Made by a program: the position numbers and the translations under genes. From Faecalispora jeddahensis (GTDB lineage: Bacteria > Bacillota > Clostridia > Oscillospirales > Acutalibacteraceae): 64,000 nucleotides of DNA. Location: NCBI RefSeq assembly GCF_000577335.1, contig NZ_CBYL010000002.1, positions 1 to 64,000 of the forward strand. The letters run 5' to 3'. This document shows, in pieces, positions 50,406 to 59,088 of this stretch. Position 1 is the first letter of the stretch. Every line of letters begins with the position of its first letter. The notes under the pieces are model-generated. The model saw only the letters and a list, made by a program, of their open reading frames with translations. It was not told the origin of the DNA and did no database searches.

Positions 50406-51866
50406 ATGCAGACAGCTGAAGACAGGGCCCGGTATGCGGCATTTGAATCCAAAGACGCACGATTTGACGGACGCTTTTTCGTGGGAATATCCACGACGGG
50501 CATTTATTGCCGCCCGGTATGCCGGGCAAAGCTGCCAAAGCCCGAAAACTGCTCTTTTTATACCACCGCAGCCGCGGCGGAGCTGGCCGGTTTTCGCCCC
50601 TGCCTTTTATGCCGCCCGGAGCTTGCCCCAGGCAACGCGCGTGTGGACGCCGTTTCTTCTCTTGCGCACCGGGCTGCAAGGCTGCTGGAAGAAAACTGCG
50701 GGAACGAGCAAAGCATAGCGGAGCTGGCCGGGCAGCTTGGCTGCACAGACCGCCACCTGCGCCGGGCATTTGCAGCGGAGTATCACGTCACTCCCATTCA
50801 ATACCTGCAAACCTGCCGACTGCTGCTCGCCAAAAATCTGCTGACGGACACAGAGCTCTCGGTCATCGACGTTGCGATGGCCTCCGGCTTCGGCAGTTTA
50901 CGGCGCTTTAATGACCTTTTCCAAAAGCATTACCGGCTTGCGCCTACCGCACTTCGCCGACAGGCTGCGGGCAAAAAAGAACCGCACAGCGATGTGACCG
51001 TAGCGTTAGGGTACCGCCCACCCTATCAGTGGCAGCAGATGCTGGACTTTCTGGCGCTGCGCGCGATCCCCGGTGTGGAAATCGTCAGCAACGGGGAGTA
51101 CCTGCGCACCGTGTGCCTGAAAACCGGTGACCGGCAGGTGTATGGCTGGGTGCGGATAGGCCATCAGCCGCAAAAAAACGCGCTCACTGTTACAATGAAC
51201 GATTCCCTGCTGCCTGTGCTGCCACAAGTGCTTTCCCGGATTCGTCACCTGTTCGACTTATACTGTGACCCGGATGCGGTCTACGAAGGTCTTGCTTCCA
51301 TGAACCAGATCCACCCCGGCCTTTGCGTTCGGGGCACCCGTGTACCCGGCAGCTTTGACCCCTTCGAGATGACTGTGCGGGCAGTGCTCGGGCAGCAGAT
51401 TACCGTAAAAGGTGCGCGCACGTTAGCCGCAAGGCTTGTGGCGGCTTACGGCACCCCCATTCAGACCGATATTGAGGGCTTGACTCATACCTTTCCCTCA
51501 CCGGAAGCAATGCTTGCTTTTTACGGAACGATCGGCGATCATCTCGGCCCGCTCGGAATTACCGGAGCGCGGGCAAATACGATTCTGGAGCTGGCGCGGG
51601 CCTTTCTGCTGGGAACCATCGATTTCAGCTTCTGCCCTCAGCCGGAAGCAGAGCTGCAAAAGCTGATGGCACTTCCCGGTATTGGGCCATGGACGGCACA
51701 GTACATCTCCATGCGCGCGATGGGATGGACCGACGCTTTCCCGCACACGGATTATGGCATTCAAAAAGCACTCGCCCCCCGTACATCAAAGGAAATATTG
51801 GATTTGGCCGAAACGTGGCGGCCCTGGCGCAGCTATGCGACGGTGAATCTATGGAACTCTTTCTAA
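50406..51866 (+). CDS. Ada-AlkA fusion: methyl-sensing regulator plus 3-methyladenine glycosylase
   Basis: 486 residues. Residues 1-75 form an Ada zinc domain: CRPVCRAKLPKPEN holds the first pair of cysteines and CLLCRP the second; the first would accept methyl from phosphotriesters. An AraC helix-turn-helix pair follows (about 85-185). The AlkA N-domain (about 200-275) and the HhH-GPD glycosylase domain come next, with LMALPGIGPWTAQYISMRAMG (helix-hairpin-helix) and the catalytic Asp in FPHTDYGI. It should sense methylation damage, activate its own operon and excise alkylated bases. ATG at 50406 after AAAGGGGG; 50400 and 50403 are alternatives. Confidence 0.9.
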   Translation: MQTAEDRARYAAFESKDARFDGRFFVGISTTGIYCRPVCRAKLPKPENCSFYTTAAAAELAGFRPCLLCRPELAPGNARVDAVSSLAHRAARLLEENCGNEQSIAELAGQLGCTDRHLRRAFAAEYHVTPIQYLQTCRLLLAKNLLTDTELSVIDVAMASGFGSLRRFNDLFQKHYRLAPTALRRQAAGKKEPHSDVTVALGYRPPYQWQQMLDFLALRAIPGVEIVSNGEYLRTVCLKTGDRQVYGWVRIGHQPQKNALTVTMNDSLLPVLPQVLSRIRHLFDLYCDPDAVYEGLASMNQIHPGLCVRGTRVPGSFDPFEMTVRAVLGQQITVKGARTLAARLVAAYGTPIQTDIEGLTHTFPSPEAMLAFYGTIGDHLGPLGITGARANTILELARAFLLGTIDFSFCPQPEAELQKLMALPGIGPWTAQYISMRAMGWTDAFPHTDYGIQKALAPRTSKEILDLAETWRPWRSYATVNLWNSF

Positions 51867-51881
51867 AAACAGGAGGGAAAT

Positions 51882-52421
51882 ATGTTTTATTCAACACAGC
51901 ATTCATCACCCGTAGGGACAATTACGCTGGCAAGCGACGGTAACAGCCTTGTCGGCCTGTGGATACAGGATCAAAAGTACTTTGGCGGCAGCGTAGCGCA
52001 AGCCATGACCGAAAGCCCCGATCTGCCGATTTTCACCGCCGCAAAAGAATGGCTGGACAAGTATTTTTCCGGCCAAAAGCCCGCAATTGCCGAGCTGTCC
52101 CTGGCCCCGAACGGAAGCGAGTTCCGCAAAGCGGTATGGGAAATTCTCTGTGAAATCCCCTACGGCGAAGTCACCACTTACGGGGAGATCGCCAAAAAAA
52201 TGGCGGCCCGGATGAATCAGAAGCACATGTCTGCGCAGGCAATCGGCGGAGCTGTGGGTCATAATCCCATCTCGATCATCATTCCCTGCCACCGGGTTGT
52301 GGGGTCAAACGGCAGCCTGACCGGTTACGCCGGCGGCATCGATAAAAAAATCCGGCTGCTGGAGCACGAAGGTGCAGATTTATCGAAGCTATTTATCCCT
52401 GTCAAGGGAACCGCGCTCTGA
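51882..52421 (+). CDS. ogt: Methylated-DNA-protein cysteine methyltransferase
   Basis: 179 residues. The acceptor cysteine lies in IIIPCHRVVGSNG (about 137). The helix-turn-helix FRKAVWEILCEIPYGEVTTYGEIAKK (positions about 87-112) and the C-terminal GYAGGIDKKIRLLEHE complete the signature. Repairs O6-methylguanine by suicidal transfer. It lies 15 bases after the Ada-AlkA gene in the same operon, with GGAGGG before the ATG. Confidence 0.95.
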   Translation: MFYSTQHSSPVGTITLASDGNSLVGLWIQDQKYFGGSVAQAMTESPDLPIFTAAKEWLDKYFSGQKPAIAELSLAPNGSEFRKAVWEILCEIPYGEVTTYGEIAKKMAARMNQKHMSAQAIGGAVGHNPISIIIPCHRVVGSNGSLTGYAGGIDKKIRLLEHEGADLSKLFIPVKGTAL

Positions 52422-52495
52422 TGATCATATTATCTAATATCCGCTCTCCAAATCTGGATAAAAATAGTCAAAATGGAATTTATTTGATTTGGACA

Positions 52496-52550
52496 TTGAC
52501 TTTCAAAAAACGCTTTGTTATGCTAATTTATAAAGTTAGGTATAGCTAAC
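52496..52550 (+). promoter_or_regulatory. Promoter and first palindromic operator of the nitrogenase-like cluster
   Basis: TTGACT (52496-52501), 17 bases, TATGCT (52519-52524) with an extended TGT. GTTAG-N6-CTAAC (52535-52550) begins just after the expected start site. The half-sites resemble the TTAGG/CCTAA sites of DtxR/IdeR/MntR-type metalloregulators, so metal-dependent repression is likely. Confidence 0.65.
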
Positions 52551-52628
52551 AAAATTCATCTGAATTGATTTTCTTCTATCCATTCTGATTATGAGGGCGG
52601 ACACAATTTCATTTTATTGTGTCTGAAT

Positions 52629-52644
52629 GTTAGTTTTAACTAAC
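52629..52644 (+). promoter_or_regulatory. Second palindromic operator of the nitrogenase-like cluster
   Basis: A perfect 16-base palindrome, GTTAGTT-TT-... with inverse AACTAAC, again GTTAG-N6-CTAAC. It lies 94 bases downstream of the first and 22 bases before the preferred start codon. Confidence 0.65.
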
Positions 52645-52666
52645 CCAGTGATGTGCAGGATTGGAT

Positions 52667-53434
52667 GTGACAGACTTGTATAAAATCGCCATTTATGGCA
52701 AGGGCGGAATCGGGAAATCCACAACAACCTCGAACCTTTCCGCCGCACTGGCTCTGCAAGGCTACCGGGTCATGCAGATTGGGTGCGACCCCAAGGCCGA
52801 CTCTACGAAAAACCTGATGAAAGGCCGCCGGATCCCTACCGTGCTTGATCAGATTCGTGAAAAAGGGAATGGCCTGAAGCTGGAGGATATTGCGTTCTCC
52901 GGATTTTCCAACGTGATCTGTGTGGAATCCGGCGGGCCGACTCCGGGCATCGGATGCGCGGGACGCGGCATTATTACGGCCTTCAACAAGCTGGAGGAGC
53001 TGAACGCCTACGAGGTGTATCGGCCGGATATCGTCTTCTACGATGTGCTGGGAGATGTGGTATGCGGCGGCTTTGCCATGCCCATCCGCGGCGGATACGC
53101 AGACCGCGTTTTTATTGTGACCTCCGGTGAAATGATGTCTTTATATGCCGCCTGCAATATTTCGCAGGCGATCAAGAATTTCGGGAATCGCGGTTACGCG
53201 GAATTTTCCGGCATGATTCTCAATTCACGGAACATTGAAAACGAGCTGGAGCTGGTACAGAAAGCGGCCCAGGAAATCGGAACCGACATTGTAAAAGTGG
53301 TTCCGCGCAGCCCGGATGTACAGCGTGCCGAAAACGATGGAAAAACAGTGATTGAAGCGTTCCCCGACTGCGAAATGGCAAAGGAATACTTAGACCTTGC
53401 TTCAAAGGTAATGGAGGTGTGCGGCCATGAATAG
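52667..53434 (+). CDS. Nitrogenase iron protein (NifH)-like ATPase
   Basis: 255 residues. Walker A GKGGIGKST (11-19), GCDPKADST (39-47), the 4Fe-4S ligands Cys97 in GIGCAGRG and Cys133 in GDVVCGGF. With the GTG start at 52667 the first cysteine is at 97, as in NifH; a TTG at 52661 is an alternative but is adjacent to AGGA. The homodimer should pass electrons to the D/K partners with ATP hydrolysis. The neighbouring component 1 genes lack all nif assembly genes (B, E, N), so dinitrogen fixation is unlikely. The next gene overlaps by 8 bases. Confidence 0.9.
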   Translation: MTDLYKIAIYGKGGIGKSTTTSNLSAALALQGYRVMQIGCDPKADSTKNLMKGRRIPTVLDQIREKGNGLKLEDIAFSGFSNVICVESGGPTPGIGCAGRGIITAFNKLEELNAYEVYRPDIVFYDVLGDVVCGGFAMPIRGGYADRVFIVTSGEMMSLYAACNISQAIKNFGNRGYAEFSGMILNSRNIENELELVQKAAQEIGTDIVKVVPRSPDVQRAENDGKTVIEAFPDCEMAKEYLDLASKVMEVCGHE

Positions 53435-54689
53435 CTGCGGGTGCTTTGAATCCACGCTGCATTATGCCACCCCTGCCCACGGCGGATGGGGTGTTGTCCG
53501 CATGGGGATGCTCGCCCCAGAAAGCTACCAGCTTTTCATCTGTCCCTTTGCCTGCGGCCGGCACGGCGCGCTGGGCGCACTCAAGCAGGGACTGAAAGAC
53601 CGGATTTCTTACTATTATGTGGATCAGAGCGACATCATCAACGGATACGACGATCTGATTCTAAACGCAGTGGAGGAACTGCTGCGTGTGCTGAAAAAAC
53701 GCCCGCGCGCCATGTTTGTGTTTGTCAGCTGCCTGGACGACCTGATCGGCACGGACTGCGATGCAGCAGAAGCCGAACTGGAGCTGCGCCACCCGGATAT
53801 TCAGTTCCGCATGGCGCACATGAACCCGATCACTCTTGGTTCGGACGAACCGCCGCCGATCGGGATTCAAAAAAGGATTTACAGCCTGCTCTCAAAACAG
53901 CCTGAGCGTGACGGCGGGGTCAACAGCATCGGCAATCTGGTTGCGGTCGACCTAGAATGCGAGCTGCACAAAATGCTGACGCAGGAGGGCGTTTCCGGCC
54001 TGCGTCACGTCAGCCAGTATCAGGATTTTGACAAGTGGCAAGAAATGGCCAAAAGCTCCGCCAATCTGGTATTAATGCCTCCCGGAATGAAGGCCGCAAA
54101 AGAAATGGAAGCGCGCTGTGGAATCCCCTATCGGTTTTTCCCGGTCAGTTACGATCTGGATGTGGTTGCTGAGCAATATCGGGGCATTCACGAGTTCCTT
54201 CGCCCAAACACCGCCCCCATTTATGATGTAACCGCGGACAGAGAAGCCGCCGAAAAGGCCGTTGAACATACGGTAAAAAAGCTGGGCAAGCTGCCCTTGA
54301 TTCTCGATTCCTCCGCCGTGGTGCGCCCGTTCAGTCTGGCAAAGGCGCTCGGCAAATACGGCTTTACCGTTCACAGAATCTTTGCGCAGGAGGTTATTCC
54401 GTCTGACCGCGAGGCCTTTGAATGGGTGACGGAGCATATGCCCACGGTGGAGATTTTACAGCCGGAGCACAACGACATCGTGAAATTCGACAGGCGCTTT
54501 CCGGGCAGCCTTTCCATCGGCGTGAACGCCGCTTACATTTCCGGCTCTGAGCATGTGATCGACTTATTTGCCGACGAGGGTCTGTTCGGGTATTACGGCA
54601 TCCGAAGGCTGATGGAGCTGATGGAAGAGGCCGCGGATACTGTGATTGACCTGCGCGTGCTGATTGAAGACTATGGATTGGTGGTGTAA
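53427..54689 (+). CDS. Nitrogenase component 1-like protein, alpha (D) type
   Basis: 420 residues, shorter than NifD (about 480). Cys4, Cys6, Cys39 and Cys43 (CPFACGRHGAL), then Cys102 and Cys111 in SCLDDLIGTDC, which corresponds to the P-cluster Cys of the CPxxLIGDD motif. No cysteine exists after residue about 233, so the FeMo-cofactor Cys is missing. Presumably a subunit binding an Fe-S cluster and a non-FeMo substrate, as in protochlorophyllide, F430 or methylthio-alkane reductases. GGAGGTG precedes the ATG. Confidence 0.85.
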   Translation: MNSCGCFESTLHYATPAHGGWGVVRMGMLAPESYQLFICPFACGRHGALGALKQGLKDRISYYYVDQSDIINGYDDLILNAVEELLRVLKKRPRAMFVFVSCLDDLIGTDCDAAEAELELRHPDIQFRMAHMNPITLGSDEPPPIGIQKRIYSLLSKQPERDGGVNSIGNLVAVDLECELHKMLTQEGVSGLRHVSQYQDFDKWQEMAKSSANLVLMPPGMKAAKEMEARCGIPYRFFPVSYDLDVVAEQYRGIHEFLRPNTAPIYDVTADREAAEKAVEHTVKKLGKLPLILDSSAVVRPFSLAKALGKYGFTVHRIFAQEVIPSDREAFEWVTEHMPTVEILQPEHNDIVKFDRRFPGSLSIGVNAAYISGSEHVIDLFADEGLFGYYGIRRLMELMEEAADTVIDLRVLIEDYGLVV

Positions 54690-54695
54690 TCAGAA

Positions 54696-55847
54696 TTGGG
54701 TAAACTCTGCGTGAAGCTCCCCCCATTTTCACCTGATTATTCGGGGGTATGCTCTGCGATTTTTGATCTGAACTGCGTTGCGGTGATCCACGACGCTTCC
54801 GGCTGCACCGGCAATTATACCGGGTATGACGAGCCGCGCTGGTATGGATCGAAAACCGCGATCTTCTGCTCCGGCCTGCGCGAAATCGATGCGATTCTGG
54901 GCGACGATGAAAAAATGATCCAAAAGGTGCTGGACGCTACCGAAAGCCTGAATCCGGAGCTGATCGTGCTGATCGGCAGCCCGGTTCCGATGGTGATCGG
55001 AACGGACATGAAGGGAATTGCCGCCGATATTGAGGCACGCACCGGGATTCCGTGCCTTGGCTTTGACACCACCGGAACCAGATATTATTCCGACGGAATT
55101 GCAGAGGCCTGCCTTGCGCTGATGGAACGCTTTACTCGAATGCCGGAGCAGAAGATACCGAATGGAGTGAATCTGCTGGGGCTGACCCCGCTGGATTTTG
55201 GGAGCAGTGCGGCGAGCGACCTCAAGGCAGCCCTTGCGCAGAATAGTCTGGAGCTTATCTCCAGCTTTTGCGACGGCCTGACGATGGAGGCGGTTCAAAA
55301 TGCCGCACAGGCTTCTCTGAATCTGGTGGTTTCACAGTCCGGCCTGCAGCCCGCCCGCTATATGGAACAGCGGTTCGGCATCCCTTACCTTGTTCAAATC
55401 CCAATCGGGAGAAAAGCGCAGGAGAATTGGCTTAAAGCCGTACATAATTGTCTGAACGAACAGAAATCCCTGGTTCCGTGCGCAGCGGGCGGAGAAACCG
55501 ATATCCTCGTGCTGGGGGACGAAATTCTCTGCCGGAGCGTTCAATTGGGGCTGGAAGCCGACTTTGGCCTTACCGCCGACTGTGGCTGCCTGTTCGGCAC
55601 GGAATCCGAACTCCCGGAAACAAACATCCTGAATTTAGAGGACGAGCAGAAAATCGAAGAGGCCATCACCTGCGGAAAATACCGTAGGATCATTGGCGAC
55701 CCGATGCTGCGCATGCTGATTCATCCGGAAACAGAGGTGGATTTTTTCGATCTGCCCTCGTACTGCATCTCCAGTAAAATGTCCGGCATGTCGCCGGTCA
55801 GCTGCATTGGGGAATGGTTCAACGCGTTCCTTGCTGAAATACGATAA
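54696..55847 (+). CDS. Nitrogenase component 1-like protein, beta (K) type
   Basis: 383 residues. Start TTG at 54696, six bases after the alpha gene, with a GGTGGTG site nine bases upstream. Cys19, Cys27 and Cys37 occur in SGVCSAIFDLNC and HDASGC, matching NifK P-cluster cysteines. The third position is replaced: GSPVPMVIGTD (94-104) has no cysteine where NifK has STTCMAEVIGDD. The subunit pair should therefore hold a cluster with fewer cysteine ligands than the P-cluster. Paired with the alpha subunit to make a heterotetramer. Confidence 0.85.
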   Translation: MGKLCVKLPPFSPDYSGVCSAIFDLNCVAVIHDASGCTGNYTGYDEPRWYGSKTAIFCSGLREIDAILGDDEKMIQKVLDATESLNPELIVLIGSPVPMVIGTDMKGIAADIEARTGIPCLGFDTTGTRYYSDGIAEACLALMERFTRMPEQKIPNGVNLLGLTPLDFGSSAASDLKAALAQNSLELISSFCDGLTMEAVQNAAQASLNLVVSQSGLQPARYMEQRFGIPYLVQIPIGRKAQENWLKAVHNCLNEQKSLVPCAAGGETDILVLGDEILCRSVQLGLEADFGLTADCGCLFGTESELPETNILNLEDEQKIEEAITCGKYRRIIGDPMLRMLIHPETEVDFFDLPSYCISSKMSGMSPVSCIGEWFNAFLAEIR

Positions 55848-55894
55848 TGATCGCCGAAAGGCGTTTATTATAATAAAAAATAAACCGGCGACGG

Positions 55895-55925
55895 CCTGAA
55901 CGCATTTTCTCACTCTGCATTCAGG
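55895..55925 (+). other. Intercistronic hairpin before the ABC genes
   Basis: CCTGAACGCA (55895-55904) pairs with TGCATTCAGG (55916-55925), one G-U. No T run; probably lets transcription continue into the binding-protein gene, so the six genes may form one transcript. Confidence 0.5.
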
Positions 55926-55954
55926 CAGGCACCGGTCAGGAAAGTTGGTAGAAC

Positions 55955-57121
55955 ATGTTCAAGTTCTCAAAAAGAATCCTTTCCGCGGCAGTCAGCGCAA
56001 TCATGCTGACCTCGGCCCTTGGGGGCTGCGCGGGCACTGCAAACCAGACCTCCTCTGAGGCAGCCGCTCCGTCTGAGGCGGTTTCCTCCGCACAGGCAGG
56101 CGGTACCCGCACGGTGACAGACCACGCGGGGAATACGATCGAGCTTCCCGCTGAAGTCAATCGCATCGTCATTTCCTCCATCATGCCCCTCCCCTCTGTT
56201 GTGGCCCTGTTCGACGGTGCAGCGGAAAAGGTGGTCGGCATGGATCCTTCCTCCATGGCGGCGGCGAAAAACTCCATTCTGCCGAATATCCATCCTGAAA
56301 TTCTGAATGCGACCACAGATTTTCTGAAGGACGGCAACCTCAACATTGAAGAGGTGTTAAAGCTGAAACCCGACGTTGTATTCTACTCCGCCGATAACAC
56401 AGCGGACTACGAAGCGCTGACCAAGGCCGGGATCCCCGCGGTCGGTTTCAGCACCAGCAAATTCAAATTTAACACGGTAGAAACCTTCGACAACTGGGTC
56501 ACGCTGCTCGGCGAGGTGCTCGGCCAGGCCGACACAGCCAAACAGATTGCGGACTACGGCTATCAGGTGGAGGACGAGGTCACCAGCGTTATCAAGGCGG
56601 CTGGCGACTCTATCCAAAAGCCGAAGGTGCTGATTCTGTTCCGCTATGACAACGGCACCATCAAAACCTCTGGCAGCAATTTCTTCGGCCAGTACTGGCT
56701 TGACACTACCGGCGCGGAAAACGTGGCAAAAGACCTGAAAGGCCAGGCGGAAATCAATATGGAACAGATCTATCAGTGGAACCCTGATATGATTTACATC
56801 ACGAACTTTTCCCCTTACCAGCCCGACGACCTGTACAACAACTCCATCGAAGGCTTTGACTGGAGCAAGGTAAAGGCGGTTCAGGACAAAAAGGTCTACA
56901 AATTCCCGCTCGGCATGTACCGCTGGTTCCCGCCGGCCTCCGACACGCCTTTGGCCATGAAGTGGCTCGCCACGAAAAACCAGCCGGAGCTGTTCAAGGA
57001 TGTCGACATGGAGAAGGAAGTCAAGGAGTACTATAAAAGATTCTATCACTACGATCTGAATGAGGATGAAATGTACCAGATCTTCCATCCCTCCAGCGAG
57101 GCTTCCGGTTTGAAGAAATGA
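55955..57121 (+). CDS. ABC transporter substrate-binding lipoprotein, FepB/BtuF type
   Basis: 388 residues. Lipobox LGGCAG (Cys near 25) and a Ser/Ala linker, then a class III periplasmic-binding fold: RTVTDHAGNTIELPAEVNRIV (about 50), EEVLKLKPDVVFYS (about 133) and a connecting helix. The family binds siderophores, heme, cobalamin or molybdate/tungstate. MYRWFPPASDTPLAMKWLA (about 330) is shared with a subgroup near MolA-like proteins, but ligand identity is not certain. First gene of the ABC part; its stop overlaps the permease start. Confidence 0.9.
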   Translation: MFKFSKRILSAAVSAIMLTSALGGCAGTANQTSSEAAAPSEAVSSAQAGGTRTVTDHAGNTIELPAEVNRIVISSIMPLPSVVALFDGAAEKVVGMDPSSMAAAKNSILPNIHPEILNATTDFLKDGNLNIEEVLKLKPDVVFYSADNTADYEALTKAGIPAVGFSTSKFKFNTVETFDNWVTLLGEVLGQADTAKQIADYGYQVEDEVTSVIKAAGDSIQKPKVLILFRYDNGTIKTSGSNFFGQYWLDTTGAENVAKDLKGQAEINMEQIYQWNPDMIYITNFSPYQPDDLYNNSIEGFDWSKVKAVQDKKVYKFPLGMYRWFPPASDTPLAMKWLATKNQPELFKDVDMEKEVKEYYKRFYHYDLNEDEMYQIFHPSSEASGLKK

Positions 57122-58134
57122 GCAGAGCAGCACTGAGTATTCGGAGCAAACTCCTTTTGTTGCTGCTTCCCTTTGTGGTTGCGGTTATATGCCTTGGCAT
57201 CGGCCGGTATTTCATCAGCGTTCCGGATACCGTGAGAGTTCTGTTTTCTCCCCTGACGGGAACCGCCGCGGAAATGGACTCCACACAGCTTTCCGTGCTG
57301 TTCGGCGTTCGTCTGCCGCGCGTGATACTGGCGATGTTCATCGGCGCGGGACTGGCTGTTTCCGGCGCGGCCTTTCAGGGACTGTTCACCAATCCGCTTG
57401 CGACCCCGGATACGCTCGGGGTTGCGAGCGGCGCTTCCTTCGGCGCGGCGCTGGCCCTGATGTTCTCGAAAAATCTGCTTGCGGTTCAAATCTCTGCGTT
57501 GGTTTTCGGTATGTGCGCGATCATACTGACCACCCTCATCAGCCGCCAGAAGGGCAAAAGCACGATCATCATGGTCGTGCTGAGCGGCATGGTGGTTTCG
57601 TCGCTGTTTCAGGCCCTGGTATCTCTTGTGAAATATGTGGCTGATCCGCAGGATGTTCTGCCGAGCATCACCTACTGGCTGATGGGCAGTCTAACGGGAA
57701 TCAGCTATTCCAGCCTGATGCTGGGGCTGCCGTTTATCCTTGTGGGAACGCTGGTCATCTTCTTTTTGCGCTGGCGGCTGAACATCATGGCGCTCAGCGA
57801 CGACGAAGCCCGCTCTCTGGGCGTCAACGTCAAGCGAATCCGGCTGATGATCATGTTTGCCGCTACCTTTGTCACCGCGTCGTGTGTTTCCATGTGCGGG
57901 CAGGTGGGCTGGGTCGGGCTTCTTGTTCCGCACGTTGCCAGAATGCTGTTCGGCAGCAACAATAAAAATGTGGTGCCGGTCAGCATCAGCTTTGGCGCCA
58001 TCTTTCTGGTGGTGATCGACACCCTGGCCCGCAGCGCCACCGCGGCCGAAATTCCGATTTCCATTTTGACCGCCGTCATCGGCGCTCCGTTCTTTATTGT
58101 TCTTTTGAGAAAGACGGGAGGAACTCAGCTATGA
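57118..58134 (+). CDS. FecCD-family ABC transporter permease
   Basis: 338 residues, about ten hydrophobic segments. RLPRVILAMFIGAGLAVSGAAFQGLFTNPLATPDTLG (about 63-99) is the FecCD/BtuC hallmark, and GLLVPHVARMLFG is the coupling helix region (about 265). Start ATG in the ATGA overlap with the upstream gene. Channel for a metal complex or corrinoid-type ligand. Confidence 0.93.
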   Translation: MSRAALSIRSKLLLLLLPFVVAVICLGIGRYFISVPDTVRVLFSPLTGTAAEMDSTQLSVLFGVRLPRVILAMFIGAGLAVSGAAFQGLFTNPLATPDTLGVASGASFGAALALMFSKNLLAVQISALVFGMCAIILTTLISRQKGKSTIIMVVLSGMVVSSLFQALVSLVKYVADPQDVLPSITYWLMGSLTGISYSSLMLGLPFILVGTLVIFFLRWRLNIMALSDDEARSLGVNVKRIRLMIMFAATFVTASCVSMCGQVGWVGLLVPHVARMLFGSNNKNVVPVSISFGAIFLVVIDTLARSATAAEIPISILTAVIGAPFFIVLLRKTGGTQL

Positions 58135-58937
58135 CTTTTGAAGTAAAAAACGGCTGCTACCGTTACCCCGGTACAGAACGGCAGGTGCTGCAAAACATCT
58201 GCCTGCATGTGGAAAGCGGCAAGGTTCTGAGCATTCTCGGCTCAAACGGAGTGGGAAAAACCACTCTGCTGCGCTGCATGATGGGGATGCTGAAATGGAA
58301 CAGCGGCGAGAGCCTGCTGGACGGTACCCCCCTGCGGCAAATACCGGAACGGGAGCTGTGGCAGAAAATCGCCTATGTTCCACAGGCGAAAACCTCCGTA
58401 TTTTCTTACACGGCAAAAGAAATGGTCACACTGGGCCGGTCGGCCCATTTAAAAATGTTTGAGCTGCCAAGCGCAGAGGATGAAAAGCTGGCGCTCGCCT
58501 GCATGGAATCGATCGGCATTCTCGGCCTGAAAGACAAGCAGTGCAACGAAATGAGCGGCGGTGAACTGCAGATGGTGCTGATTGCCCGCGCCATGACCTC
58601 GAACCCTGCCATGCTGATTTTAGACGAGCCGGAATCGAACCTCGATTTTAAAAACCAGCTCACCGTTTTAAACTGCATTCAGGAGTTGTCGCGGCAGCGC
58701 GGGATTTCTGCCGTGATCAACACGCACTACCCCGATCACGCCCTGCAGATTGCAGACGACGCGCTGATTTTAAACCGCGACGGTACCTGCGTTTACGGGG
58801 AAAGCACCGAGGTCATCAGCGAAGAAAACCTGAACCGGGCCTTTTCGGTTCGGGTGTGCATCCGCAGCGTGGAGGTGGAGAACGAAGCCTTCCACTGTGT
58901 GATTCCCATCAGTTCAAGGTCTGCGGCCGCACAATGA
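58131..58937 (+). CDS. FepC/BtuD-type ABC transporter ATP-binding protein
   Basis: 268 residues. Walker A GSNGVGKTTLL (about 35), Q-loop YVPQAKTSVF, signature MSGGELQMVLIARAM (about 138), Walker B MLILDEPESNLD (about 158), His in INTHYPDHA. Starts in an ATGA overlap with the permease. The perfect palindrome at 58961 ends the operon. Confidence 0.93.
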   Translation: MTFEVKNGCYRYPGTERQVLQNICLHVESGKVLSILGSNGVGKTTLLRCMMGMLKWNSGESLLDGTPLRQIPERELWQKIAYVPQAKTSVFSYTAKEMVTLGRSAHLKMFELPSAEDEKLALACMESIGILGLKDKQCNEMSGGELQMVLIARAMTSNPAMLILDEPESNLDFKNQLTVLNCIQELSRQRGISAVINTHYPDHALQIADDALILNRDGTCVYGESTEVISEENLNRAFSVRVCIRSVEVENEAFHCVIPISSRSAAAQ

Positions 58938-58960
58938 AACCAAATATTCTAAACACAGCA

Positions 58961-58998
58961 AAAGGCTGAGAAACGAGATCTCGTTTCTCAGCCTTTTT
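58961..58998. terminator. Bidirectional terminator
   Basis: Arms 58961-58978 and 58981-58998 are perfect inverted copies around AT; A and T runs outside. Separates the nitrogenase-like/ABC operon from the convergent nucleoside salvage operon. Confidence 0.85.
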
Positions 58999-59088
58999 TG
59001 CGCTGCCAGGTGCAAATGCAAATCATCTGATGATGAACTTGTCAAACACCTGCAGACCAGATTGATTTTTTACACGTGGCCGCCTCTG

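Noticed and set aside
52667-55847. Dinitrogen-fixing nitrogenase
   Set aside because: Subunits are short, cofactor and P-cluster ligands are missing and no nifB/E/N genes are present in the window.
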